From the NCBI GenBank assembly GCA_027619655.1, contig JAQCHR010000171.1, forward strand, positions 1 through 7,606: DNA of 7,606 nucleotides, written 5' to 3'. Below, in pieces: positions 1 to 4,932 of the stretch. A program made the translations under genes and the position numbers. Each line of letters starts with the position of its first letter. Position 1 is the stretch's first letter. Origin of the DNA: Pseudomonadota bacterium (GTDB lineage: Bacteria > Pseudomonadota > Alphaproteobacteria > UBA8366 > GCA-2717185). The notes beneath the pieces were generated by a model, which made no database searches, was not told the origin of the DNA, and saw only the letters and a program-made list of their open reading frames with translations.

Positions 1-206
1 GTCCAGCTGCCCTCGCGCGAGGAAAAGACCTCCACAAGATTGCCGTTGCGCGCAATCCCGGCCGATGTCTGCTCTTCCTCGTAGCTGTCGGAAAGCTTGT
101 TTACGATCTCCGTGCGCGTTCCGCAGACCATCTGGGCCGATGCGGGTAATGAAACAAATAATACTGTAATAAAGGTGCCGAGTACTGCAAGTGTCGAGCG
201 CATCAT
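1..206 (-). CDS. Small secreted protein, N-terminal part (runs off left edge)
   Basis: This is a minus-strand gene starting at the ATG at 204-206; only 68 complete codons lie in the window. The start is supported by AAGGAG at 214-219, 7 nt upstream; a second ATG follows immediately but sits 10 nt from that site. Residues 1-24 form a signal peptide: Met-Met-Arg-Ser, a hydrophobic stretch rich in L, V and F, then a likely cut after ALA-type motif ASA (22-24). The mature part begins with one Cys at residue 28 (VCGTRTEIV), followed by an acidic stretch (SYEEEQ), then GNLVEVF and GSWT. This resembles small, uncharacterised periplasmic proteins common in Alphaproteobacteria, which typically carry a second Cys near the C terminus; that part is not visible here. 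No enzymatic function can be assigned. Its upstream region holds a strong sigma-54 promoter match, so expression may depend on an enhancer-binding regulator. The call of an exported protein is firm; the function is unknown. Confidence 0.8.
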   Translation of the reverse strand, partial: MMRSTLAVLGTFITVLFVSLPASAQMVCGTRTEIVNKLSDSYEEEQTSAGIARNGNLVEVFSSREGSW

Positions 207-269
207 GGTGGTTCTCCTTTCGGGCGCCCGCCCGGAAAACTGCGCACCTCCCAAACCTACGCAAGGTTC

Positions 270-310
270 AAACCGGATTATTATATCCAATACAATATTC
301 GATCCGGTTT
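270..310. repeat. 9-bp perfect inverted repeat around a TATAAT box
   Basis: The arms AAACCGGAT (270-278) and ATCCGGTTT (302-310) are exact reverse complements, separated by 23 AT-rich bases. On the minus strand they bracket the TATAAT at 280-285. One arm would cover about -37 to -29 and the other about -5 to +4 of a start site near 273, an arrangement typical of an operator. It could instead be a long-loop hairpin in the leader of a transcript started at the upstream sigma-54 site. AACCGGAT recurs at 407-414, and the same 9-mer also occurs inside pntAA at 2383-2391, so a single arm can arise by chance. Confidence 0.5.
280..285 (-). promoter_or_regulatory. Candidate sigma-70 -10 box (TATAAT)
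   Basis: The minus strand reads TATAAT exactly, in an otherwise GC-rich genome. A start site near 273 would give a leader of about 67 nt to the secreted-protein gene. No good -35 hexamer lies 16-18 nt upstream (ACCGGA at 17 nt), so the promoter would be weak or activator-dependent. The 9-bp inverted-repeat arm overlies that -35 position. Confidence 0.35.
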
Positions 311-313
311 CTT

Positions 314-337
314 CACTACTGCCCCAAGCAAGTAGTG
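314..337. repeat. 7-bp inverted repeat overlapping the sigma-54 site
   Basis: CACTACT (314-320) and AGTAGTG (331-337) are exact reverse complements separated by 10 nt. With one bulged A, two further base pairs (G321-C329, C322-G328) extend the stem to leave a five-base loop. There is no T-run on either side, so it is a poor intrinsic terminator. It overlaps the -24/-12 element at 327-342, so it may be an operator or partly a by-product of that promoter sequence. Confidence 0.35.
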
Positions 338-342
338 TGCCA
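327..342 (-). promoter_or_regulatory. Sigma-54 (RpoN) -24/-12 promoter
   Basis: The minus strand reads TGGCAC-ACTAC-TTGCT, preceded by C. This matches the RpoN consensus YTGGCAC-N5-TTGCW at every defined position, and the invariant GG and GC are separated by the required 10 nt. The -12 GC is at 328-329, which predicts transcription starting near 316. That would give a leader of about 110 nt before the secreted-protein gene. Transcription from such promoters requires an AAA+ enhancer-binding protein bound upstream; candidate dyads lie at 366-379 and 391-410. It lies in non-coding DNA and points at the adjacent gene, which raises confidence. Confidence 0.65.
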
Positions 343-365
343 GATCGATATAAAATTTTGGTTAA

Positions 366-379
366 GGCGCAAATGCGCC
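366..379. repeat. Short hairpin/dyad GGCGC-AAAT-GCGCC
   Basis: This is a perfect 5-bp GC-only stem with a four-base loop. On the + strand it is followed by GTTTTT (381-386), but no + strand gene leads into it. On the minus strand it lies about 40 nt past the pntB stop, followed by TTAACCAAAATTTTA, which is only weakly T-rich. It could be part of the pntB 3' end, or a protein-binding dyad centred about 57 bp upstream of the predicted sigma-54 start site. Confidence 0.35.
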
Positions 380-390
380 CGTTTTTACCG

Positions 391-410
391 GGCTCCGTCG
401 CAACGGAACC
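391..410 (-). terminator. 8-bp hairpin just after pntB (weak terminator or regulator dyad)
   Basis: On the minus strand GGTTCCGT pairs with ACGGAGCC across a TGCG loop, giving 8 bp including one G-T wobble, starting 7 nt after the pntB stop codon. The following bases (CGGTAAAAACG) are not a T-run, so a classical intrinsic terminator is doubtful. It may protect the 3' end of the pnt transcript. It also lies about 75-94 bp upstream of the predicted sigma-54 start site, a usual position for an enhancer-binding-protein site. Confidence 0.35.
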
Positions 411-417
411 GGATGCG

Positions 418-1815
418 CTACATGGCCTGCAGGGCGTTGACGATGTCTTCGCACATTTTTTTGGCATCATCGAACAGCATCATCGTGTTGTCCCGGTAGA
501 ACAGCACGTTGTCCACGCCGGCATAGCCGGGGCTGAGCGACCGCTTCACGAACAGCACCGTGCCCGCATTTTCAACGTCCAGGATCGGCATGCCGTAGAT
601 CGGGCTTTCCGGATCCGTCTTGGCGACCGGATTGGTCACGTCGTTGGCGCCGATGACAAAGGCCACGTCGGTGGAGGAGAAGTCGCGGTTGACCTGTTCC
701 AGCTCCAGGACGTCGTCATAGGGCACGTTGGCTTCGGCCAGCAGCACGTTCATATGCCCCGGCATCCGGCCCGCGACGGGATGGATCGCGTAGGTGACCT
801 TGATGCCTTCGGCCTTCAGCAGGTCGCACATTTCCCGCAGGGCATGCTGCGCCTGCGCCACCGCCATGCCGTATCCCGGCACGATAATGACGCTGCCGGC
901 GTTCTTCATGATAAAGGCCGCATCGTCGGCGCTGCCGCGGCGCACCGTCTTGTCGGCATCGCCACCTGCCGCGGGCCCGCCGCTTTCGGCGCCGAACCCG
1001 CCCAGAATGACGTTGAAGAAGGACCGGTTCATCCCCTTGCACATGACATAGCTGAGGATCGCACCGGACGATCCGACCAGCGCGCCGGTAATGATCAGCG
1101 CCGGGTTGGACAGGGTGAAGCCGATGCCGCAGGCCGCCCAGCCGGAATAGCTGTTCAGCATCGAAATCACGACCGGCATGTCCGCGCCGCCGATCGGGAT
1201 GATGATCAGCACGCCCATGACACAGGACAGCAGCACGATGACCCAGAACAGGGTGACGCTTTCGCTGCTGCAGAACCAGTAGACCAGGCCCAGCAGGATC
1301 AGCGCCAGCAGCGCATTGAGCGCATGCTGGCCGGTAAAGGTGACCGGCGAGCCGCTGAGGAAGCCCTGCAGCTTGCCGAAGGCGATGATCGAGCCGGTGA
1401 AGGTAATGGCGCCGATGACCGTCCCGATGCTCATCTCGACCAGGCTGCCGAGCGTGATATGGCCTGCCGTGCCGATGCCATAGGCCGCCGGTTCATAGAA
1501 CGCCGCCGCCGCCACGAAGACGGCGGAAAGCCCGACCAGGCTATGGAAGGCCGCCACGAGTTCCGGCAGCGAGGTCATCTCGATCTTCATCGCGATGAAG
1601 GTCCCGATGCCAGCGCCGATCAGCATGCCGAGCAGGATGACCCAGTAGCTCAATACGCCGGGCGCCGCCAGGGTGGTGACAATGGCGATGACCATGCCGA
1701 TGATGCCGAAGAGATTGCCCCGGCGGGCGCTCACCGGCGAAGACAGGCCCCGCAGCGACATGATGAAACAGATGCTGGCCAGCAGATAGGCGAATGCGGA
1801 AAGATTCTCGCTCAT
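418..1815 (-). CDS. pntB: NAD(P) transhydrogenase subunit beta
   Basis: The protein is 465 aa, full length for the family. It is the beta subunit of the proton-translocating transhydrogenase, coupling proton entry to hydride transfer from NADH to NADP+. Residues about 5-260 are a series of hydrophobic membrane helices (domain II). They include His91 (AFHSLVG) and Asn221 (SMLNSYSGW), matching E. coli beta His91 and Asn222, which are implicated in proton transfer. A short glycine-rich linker (about 273-287) leads to the NADP(H)-binding domain III: GYGMAVAQ at 314-321, HPVAGRMPGHMN at 345-356, GANDVTNP at 389-396 with Asp392, and VKRSLSPGYAG at 423-433 with Lys424 and Arg425. All expected residues are present. 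It is the last gene of the pnt operon, starting 15 nt after the pntAB stop with no strong Shine-Dalgarno, so translational coupling is likely. The stop is TAG at 418-420. Confidence 0.98.
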   Translation of the reverse strand: MSENLSAFAYLLASICFIMSLRGLSSPVSARRGNLFGIIGMVIAIVTTLAAPGVLSYWVILLGMLIGAGIGTFIAMKIEMTSLPELVAAFHSLVGLSAVFVAAAAFYEPAAYGIGTAGHITLGSLVEMSIGTVIGAITFTGSIIAFGKLQGFLSGSPVTFTGQHALNALLALILLGLVYWFCSSESVTLFWVIVLLSCVMGVLIIIPIGGADMPVVISMLNSYSGWAACGIGFTLSNPALIITGALVGSSGAILSYVMCKGMNRSFFNVILGGFGAESGGPAAGGDADKTVRRGSADDAAFIMKNAGSVIIVPGYGMAVAQAQHALREMCDLLKAEGIKVTYAIHPVAGRMPGHMNVLLAEANVPYDDVLELEQVNRDFSSTDVAFVIGANDVTNPVAKTDPESPIYGMPILDVENAGTVLFVKRSLSPGYAGVDNVLFYRDNTMMLFDDAKKMCEDIVNALQAM

Positions 1816-1830
1816 GATGTGCGGCGCCCG

Positions 1831-2238
1831 CTATTTCTTGCGGAACATCGACAGCATGCGCTGCGATACGATGAACCCGCCGAAGATGTTGATGGAGGCA
1901 AGGACCACGGCGATGAAACCGAACACCTTGGCGAAGCTCATATCGACCGGCCCCGCCGCGATCAGCGCGCCGACGATGATTACCGAGGAAATCGCGTTGG
2001 TCACGCTCATCAGCGGCGAATGCAGCGCCGGCGTGACGCTCCAGACGACGTAGTAGCCGACGAATACGGCGAGCACGAAGATCGTGAAGAAGAAAACGAA
2101 GTTGTCGCCGCCGCCGGACGACGCCACCTGCCCGGCGAGCTGATTGGCCTGCACCATCAGCGCTTCCGCCTTGCCGGCAAGCGCCCGCGCGCCCTCGGCG
2201 ACGCCCGCCGCCTGCTCGACCAGCTTATCCGTTTCCAT
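1831..2238 (-). CDS. pntAB: NAD(P) transhydrogenase subunit alpha part 2 (membrane)
   Basis: The protein is 135 aa and is the small membrane part of the split alpha subunit, as in Rhodospirillum rubrum. It supplies domain II helices that join those of PntB. An Ala/Gln-rich, probably helical N-terminal segment (1-40) and a glycine patch (42-44) precede three hydrophobic helices at about 46-66, 79-98 and 104-124. The family hallmark HSPLMSVTNAISS lies at 73-85, and the end is basic (RKK). The ATG at 2236-2238 is preferred over an in-frame TTG one codon earlier because GGAGGAG (2246-2252) lies 7 nt from the ATG but only 4 nt from the TTG. The gene overlaps the 3' end of pntAA by 14 nt in another frame, which implies coupled translation. 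The stop is TAG at 1831-1833. Confidence 0.96.
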   Translation of the reverse strand: METDKLVEQAAGVAEGARALAGKAEALMVQANQLAGQVASSGGGDNFVFFFTIFVLAVFVGYYVVWSVTPALHSPLMSVTNAISSVIIVGALIAAGPVDMSFAKVFGFIAVVLASINIFGGFIVSQRMLSMFRKK

Positions 2239-3439
2239 CAACCGTCTCCTCCGTCTTCGCCGGTTCTGCGTCTGTTGCCGCCGACGCGGCCGGTTCTGGC
2301 GCCAGCGACGGATGAACCACCGCGCCGTCGCGCGTCACCAGTGTGCCGGCGATGATTTCGTCCCCGGTATCGATTTTGAGCGATCCGGTTTCAGCATCGA
2401 TCATCGGCGTCAGGAAGCTGACGATATTGCGCGCGAACAGCCGGCTGGCATCGCCGGACAGGCGGCCCGGCACATTGGCGTGGCCGACGATCTTTACGCC
2501 TTTCCTGTCCACGATCTTGCCGAGCTGCGACAGCGGGCAATTGCTGCCGGCCTCCACCGCCAGATCGACGATCACCGATCCCGGCTTCATCGTATCGACC
2601 ATTTCCTCGGTCACCAGCACCGGCGCCGGCCGGCCCGGAATCAGCGCCGTGCAGATCACAATATCCTGCTTGGCGATGGCCGTGGCGATCAGCGCCGCCT
2701 GCTTCGCCTTGTAGGCGTCGCTCATTTCCTTGGCGTAACCACCCGCGGTCTGCGCCTGGGCGAATTCGTCGTCCTCGACGGCGACGAAGGTCGCGCCCAG
2801 CGATTCCACCTGTTCCTTGGTCGCCGGGCGCACATCCGTCGCCGAAACGATGGCGCCGAGCCGGCGGGCGGTGGCGATGGCCTGCAGCCCGGCAACGCCG
2901 ACCCCCATGATCAGCACGCGGGCCGGGGGAATGGTGCCGGCGGCGGTCATCATCATCGGAAAGGCGCGGCCGAATTCCGATGCCGCATCCAGCACCGCCT
3001 TGTAGCCTGCCAGATTGGATTGCGAGGACAGGATATCCATCGACTGCGCCCGCGAAATCCGCGGCACAAGTTCAAGCGCGAAGCCGGTGACGCCGGACCC
3101 CGCCAGCGCCGCGACCCAGGCCGGGTCGCTCAGCGCCTGCATCTGGCAGATCAGTGCCTGGCCCGGCGCGAAATCCGCCAGTTCGTCGGTGCCTTCCGCC
3201 CCGGTCATGGGCCGCTGGATCTTGAGCGCGACATCGGCGCCGTCCAGCGCCGCCTTCGCCGTATTGGCGATCGTGGCGCCCGCATCCCGGTACGCGGCGT
3301 CGGAGACGGAAGCGCCTTTTCCGGCACCTTTCTCGACGACGACTTCGGCCCCTAGGGCGATAAGTTTCTTGACGGTTTCGGGAACGCCCGCGACCCTCGT
3401 TTCATGGGGGCGCTTTTCCTTCAGAATGGCGATCTTCAT
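2225..3439 (-). CDS. pntAA: NAD(P) transhydrogenase subunit alpha part 1 (NAD-binding)
   Basis: The protein is 404 aa and is the soluble NAD(H)-binding domain I of the proton-translocating transhydrogenase, related to alanine dehydrogenase. It starts MKIAILKEK, with the family's typical KExRPxExRVA pattern. RISRAQSMDILSSQS gives Arg127, Gln132, Asp135 and Ser138, the same residue numbers as the hydride-transfer site of R. rubrum domain I. The nucleotide-binding loop is GVGVAG at 179-184, with Asp202 (ATDVRP) placed to hold the adenosine ribose. The last 24 residues are an Ala/Pro/Glu-rich, probably disordered tail leading into the separate membrane subunit. The reading frame stays open upstream to 3580, but that 47-residue extension is basic, unlike the family, and lies in AT-rich intergenic DNA, so the ATG at 3437-3439 is chosen. 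The Shine-Dalgarno is weak (GGGAAAG). It is the first gene of the pnt operon; the stop TAA at 2225-2227 lies inside pntAB. Confidence 0.97.
   Translation of the reverse strand: MKIAILKEKRPHETRVAGVPETVKKLIALGAEVVVEKGAGKGASVSDAAYRDAGATIANTAKAALDGADVALKIQRPMTGAEGTDELADFAPGQALICQMQALSDPAWVAALAGSGVTGFALELVPRISRAQSMDILSSQSNLAGYKAVLDAASEFGRAFPMMMTAAGTIPPARVLIMGVGVAGLQAIATARRLGAIVSATDVRPATKEQVESLGATFVAVEDDEFAQAQTAGGYAKEMSDAYKAKQAALIATAIAKQDIVICTALIPGRPAPVLVTEEMVDTMKPGSVIVDLAVEAGSNCPLSQLGKIVDRKGVKIVGHANVPGRLSGDASRLFARNIVSFLTPMIDAETGSLKIDTGDEIIAGTLVTRDGAVVHPSLAPEPAASAATDAEPAKTEETVDGNG
2246..2252 (-). promoter_or_regulatory. Strong ribosome binding site of pntAB
   Basis: GGAGGAG on the minus strand lies inside the last codons of pntAA, 7 nt before the pntAB ATG. 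It decides the start in favour of that ATG over the neighbouring TTG. It is the only strong Shine-Dalgarno in the pnt operon; pntAA and pntB have weak ones. Confidence 0.75.
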
Positions 3440-3489
3440 CGTCGGCTTTCCCGCCTGATGTCGGTTTCCAAGCGGGCCAAAATACAGAA

Positions 3490-3505
3490 TGCACCGCCTT
3501 TGCCA
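3490..3505 (-). promoter_or_regulatory. Weak sigma-54-like -24/-12 element before pntAA
   Basis: The minus strand reads TTGGCAA-AGGCG-GTGCA. The GG and GC are spaced correctly by 10 nt, but two consensus positions differ (C to A in the -24 half, T to G in the -12 half). The predicted start near 3479 would give a leader of about 40 nt to pntAA. It overlaps a sigma-70-like -35 on the other strand, and it is much weaker than the match at 327-342. Confidence 0.25.
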
Positions 3506-3527
3506 AGGGGAAGCTGACGGATATTTT
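3500..3527 (+). promoter_or_regulatory. Candidate sigma-70 promoter toward the dioxygenase
   Basis: TTGCCA (3500-3505) and TATTTT (3522-3527) are separated by 16 nt. The predicted start is near 3534, leaving a leader of about 110 nt before the dioxygenase ATG. The region is clearly richer in A and T than its surroundings. Confidence 0.3.
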
Positions 3528-3549
3528 ATTTTCCGGACAAAAGTGTCAT
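3523..3549 (-). promoter_or_regulatory. Candidate sigma-70 promoter toward pntAA
   Basis: On the minus strand ATGACA (3544-3549) and TAAAAT (3523-3528) are separated by 15 nt, slightly short. The predicted start near 3516 gives a leader of about 77 nt to pntAA. Its -10 is the same AT-rich octamer used by the candidate + strand promoter. Confidence 0.25.
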
Positions 3550-3583
3550 GCTTTGCGATACGGAGTCGGCGGAAACGCAAACA

Positions 3584-3594
3584 AAACGACGTTT
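3584..3594. repeat. Small perfect dyad AAACG-A-CGTTT
   Basis: This 11-bp palindrome has a single central base and lies in the divergent intergenic region between pntAA and the dioxygenase. It lies downstream of the candidate + promoter and upstream of the candidate minus promoter, so it could be a regulator site. It is short enough to be chance. Confidence 0.2.
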
Positions 3595-3644
3595 ATATTC
3601 AAAATAACTCAACCATTACACTTAAACTTGGAGATTCTCCCGTC

Positions 3645-4511
3645 ATGACGACCTATCGGAAAATCGAAGTGACCCCAATCGCGGGCGCCCTTGGCGCGGA
3701 AATCGGCGGGGGCGACCTGTCAGCCCTGCCCGATGACGCGACATTCGATGAAATCCGCCAGGCGTTTCACGAATACCTTGTCATCTTTTTCCGCAACCAG
3801 ACGATGACGCCAGAGCAGCACCGGGATTTCGGCCGGCGGTTCGGCGAACTGGACATTCACCCCTTTGCCGCAGGCCTCGACGATTTTCCGGAAGTCATGC
3901 CCGTCATCAAGGAAGCGGGCGACAATACCAGCAATTTCGGCGGCACCTGGCACACCGATGTCACATTCTACGAGAAGCCGGCGCTGGGTTCGATCCTCTA
4001 CGCGCTCGATGTGCCGAAATCTGGCGGCGATACCATGTTCGCCAACATGTACATGGCCTATGACGCGTTGTCCGACGGGATGAAGCTGATGCTGGACGGC
4101 ATGACCGCCATGCATGACGCCAGCCGCAGCTATGGCGCGACGAACAGCCGCGCCGCCGAACGGCTGAAGAAGAACAGCGGCTCGATGAAGATCCGCACCG
4201 GGATCGACTCGACCAGACAGGTCGAGCACCCGGTGATCCGGACGCACCCCGCAACGGGGCGCAAGGGGTTGTTCGTCAACGCCAATTTCACCCACAATTT
4301 CAAGGGCTGGACCGAGGCGGAAAGCGAACCCCTGCTGCAGTATCTGTATGACCACGCGGTGCGGCCGGAATTCACCTGCCGGTTCCGCTGGCAGCCCGGG
4401 TCCGTCGCGTTCTGGGACAATCGCTGCACCCAGCATTTCGCGCTGAACGACTATGCCGGGCACCGGCGCGAAATGCACCGGGTGACGGTCATCGGCGAAC
4501 GGCCGGTCTGA
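3645..4511 (+). CDS. TauD/TfdA-family Fe(II)/2-oxoglutarate-dependent dioxygenase
   Basis: The protein is 288 aa, close to E. coli TauD (283 aa). The family hydroxylates a substrate using O2 and 2-oxoglutarate at a mononuclear iron; in TauD this releases sulfite from taurine. The iron ligands are His103 and Asp105 (TWHTDVTF) and the distal His264 (WDNRCTQHFA). Arg275 and Arg279 (RREMHR) match TauD Arg266 and Arg270, which bind 2-oxoglutarate. All catalytic residues are therefore present, but the substrate cannot be told; no sulfonate transporter lies beside it, so I do not name it tauD. The start at MTTYRKIEV is chosen because the family's N-terminal pattern (GAEIGGGDLS) begins soon after, and GGAG (3630-3633) lies 11 nt upstream. 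The frame is open further upstream, but through AT-rich non-coding DNA. It is transcribed alone, away from pntAA, and converges on the VOC gene with 22 nt between stop codons and no clear terminator. Confidence 0.93.
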   Translation: MTTYRKIEVTPIAGALGAEIGGGDLSALPDDATFDEIRQAFHEYLVIFFRNQTMTPEQHRDFGRRFGELDIHPFAAGLDDFPEVMPVIKEAGDNTSNFGGTWHTDVTFYEKPALGSILYALDVPKSGGDTMFANMYMAYDALSDGMKLMLDGMTAMHDASRSYGATNSRAAERLKKNSGSMKIRTGIDSTRQVEHPVIRTHPATGRKGLFVNANFTHNFKGWTEAESEPLLQYLYDHAVRPEFTCRFRWQPGSVAFWDNRCTQHFALNDYAGHRREMHRVTVIGERPV

Positions 4512-4533
4512 CACGCCGGATGTCCGCACCAGT

Positions 4534-4920
4534 TTAAGAGTAAGGCGGGCCTTTCAGCTCTACGGTATTGCCGTCCGGATCCCTGATATAGATCGACGGG
4601 CCGTTGCCTTCGGCGCCGACGCGGCTTTCAACGCTGCCGGCCTCAACGCCATGGGCTGCCAGTTGCGCGCGAATGGCGTCCGCGTCGAAGGGCTCCACGC
4701 GCACCGCGAAATGATCCATGTTGCCGGGGCCATCCGGCGGCGGACTGGCCGACGCATCCATCAGGTCGATCATCGACGATCCGGCGCGAAGCTGCACCAG
4801 CCCGATGGAATCGAGCCGCCGCGCCTCGCGGCAGCCCAGCACGTCGCCGTAAAACGCCAGCGCGCGGTTCATATCCGCGGTGCGGATGACGACATGGTCG
4901 ATATTGCGAATGGAAATCAT
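4534..4920 (-). CDS. VOC-superfamily (glyoxalase/fosfomycin-resistance fold) protein
   Basis: The protein is 128 aa, a single VOC domain of two beta-alpha-beta-beta-beta halves. It opens with IDHVVIRTADMNRALAFY, the usual first strand and helix, and ends with the signature YIRDPDGNTVEL. Likely metal ligands are His9, His70 (NMDHFAV) and Glu121. Asp52 (MIDL) sits where glyoxalase I carries a glutamate, so the site could have three or four ligands. Family members include glyoxalase I, FosA-type thiol transferases, epimerases and extradiol dioxygenases; the sequence alone does not choose among them, and no glutathione-binding set is obvious. It starts 12 nt after the stop of the serine hydrolase and has only a weak Shine-Dalgarno (GGGGT), so it is probably translated from the same message. 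It is the last gene of the amtB-glnK-hydrolase-VOC group. The stop is TAA at 4534-4536. Confidence 0.88.
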   Translation of the reverse strand: MISIRNIDHVVIRTADMNRALAFYGDVLGCREARRLDSIGLVQLRAGSSMIDLMDASASPPPDGPGNMDHFAVRVEPFDADAIRAQLAAHGVEAGSVESRVGAEGNGPSIYIRDPDGNTVELKGPPYS

Positions 4921-4932
4921 GGCAACCCCGTG

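Noticed and set aside
381..386. + strand intrinsic terminator (hairpin 366-379 plus GTTTTT)
   Set aside because: It has the right form, but no + strand gene reads into it; both flanking genes are on the minus strand.
97..2355. A 752-codon + strand reading frame opposite pntB, pntAB and the start of the secreted gene
   Set aside because: It is antisense to three well-supported genes, and its translation is rich in His, Asp, Arg and Gln with no domain, as expected of the opposite strand of GC-rich genes.
2144..3355. A 403-codon + strand reading frame opposite pntAA
   Set aside because: It lies antisense to a gene with all catalytic residues intact; the Arg/His/Gly-rich product resembles no protein family.
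3440..3580. 47-residue N-terminal extension of pntAA
   Set aside because: The open frame crosses AT-rich intergenic DNA and encodes a basic stretch absent from the family; the start at MKIAIL matches R. rubrum residue numbering exactly.
3489..3644. 52-residue N-terminal extension of the dioxygenase
   Set aside because: It is AT-rich, has no similarity to the family, and overlaps the candidate promoters; MTTYRKIEV gives the normal TauD length.
3950..3970. CTGGCAC on the + strand as a sigma-54 -24 element
   Set aside because: It encodes the catalytic TWHTD motif of the dioxygenase and has no TTGC at the required distance.
4512..4552. Terminator between the convergent dioxygenase and VOC genes
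   Set aside because: Only a 4-5 bp AAGGC/GCCTT pairing with a tiny loop is present, inside the VOC 3' end and followed by just three T's; this is not enough to call.
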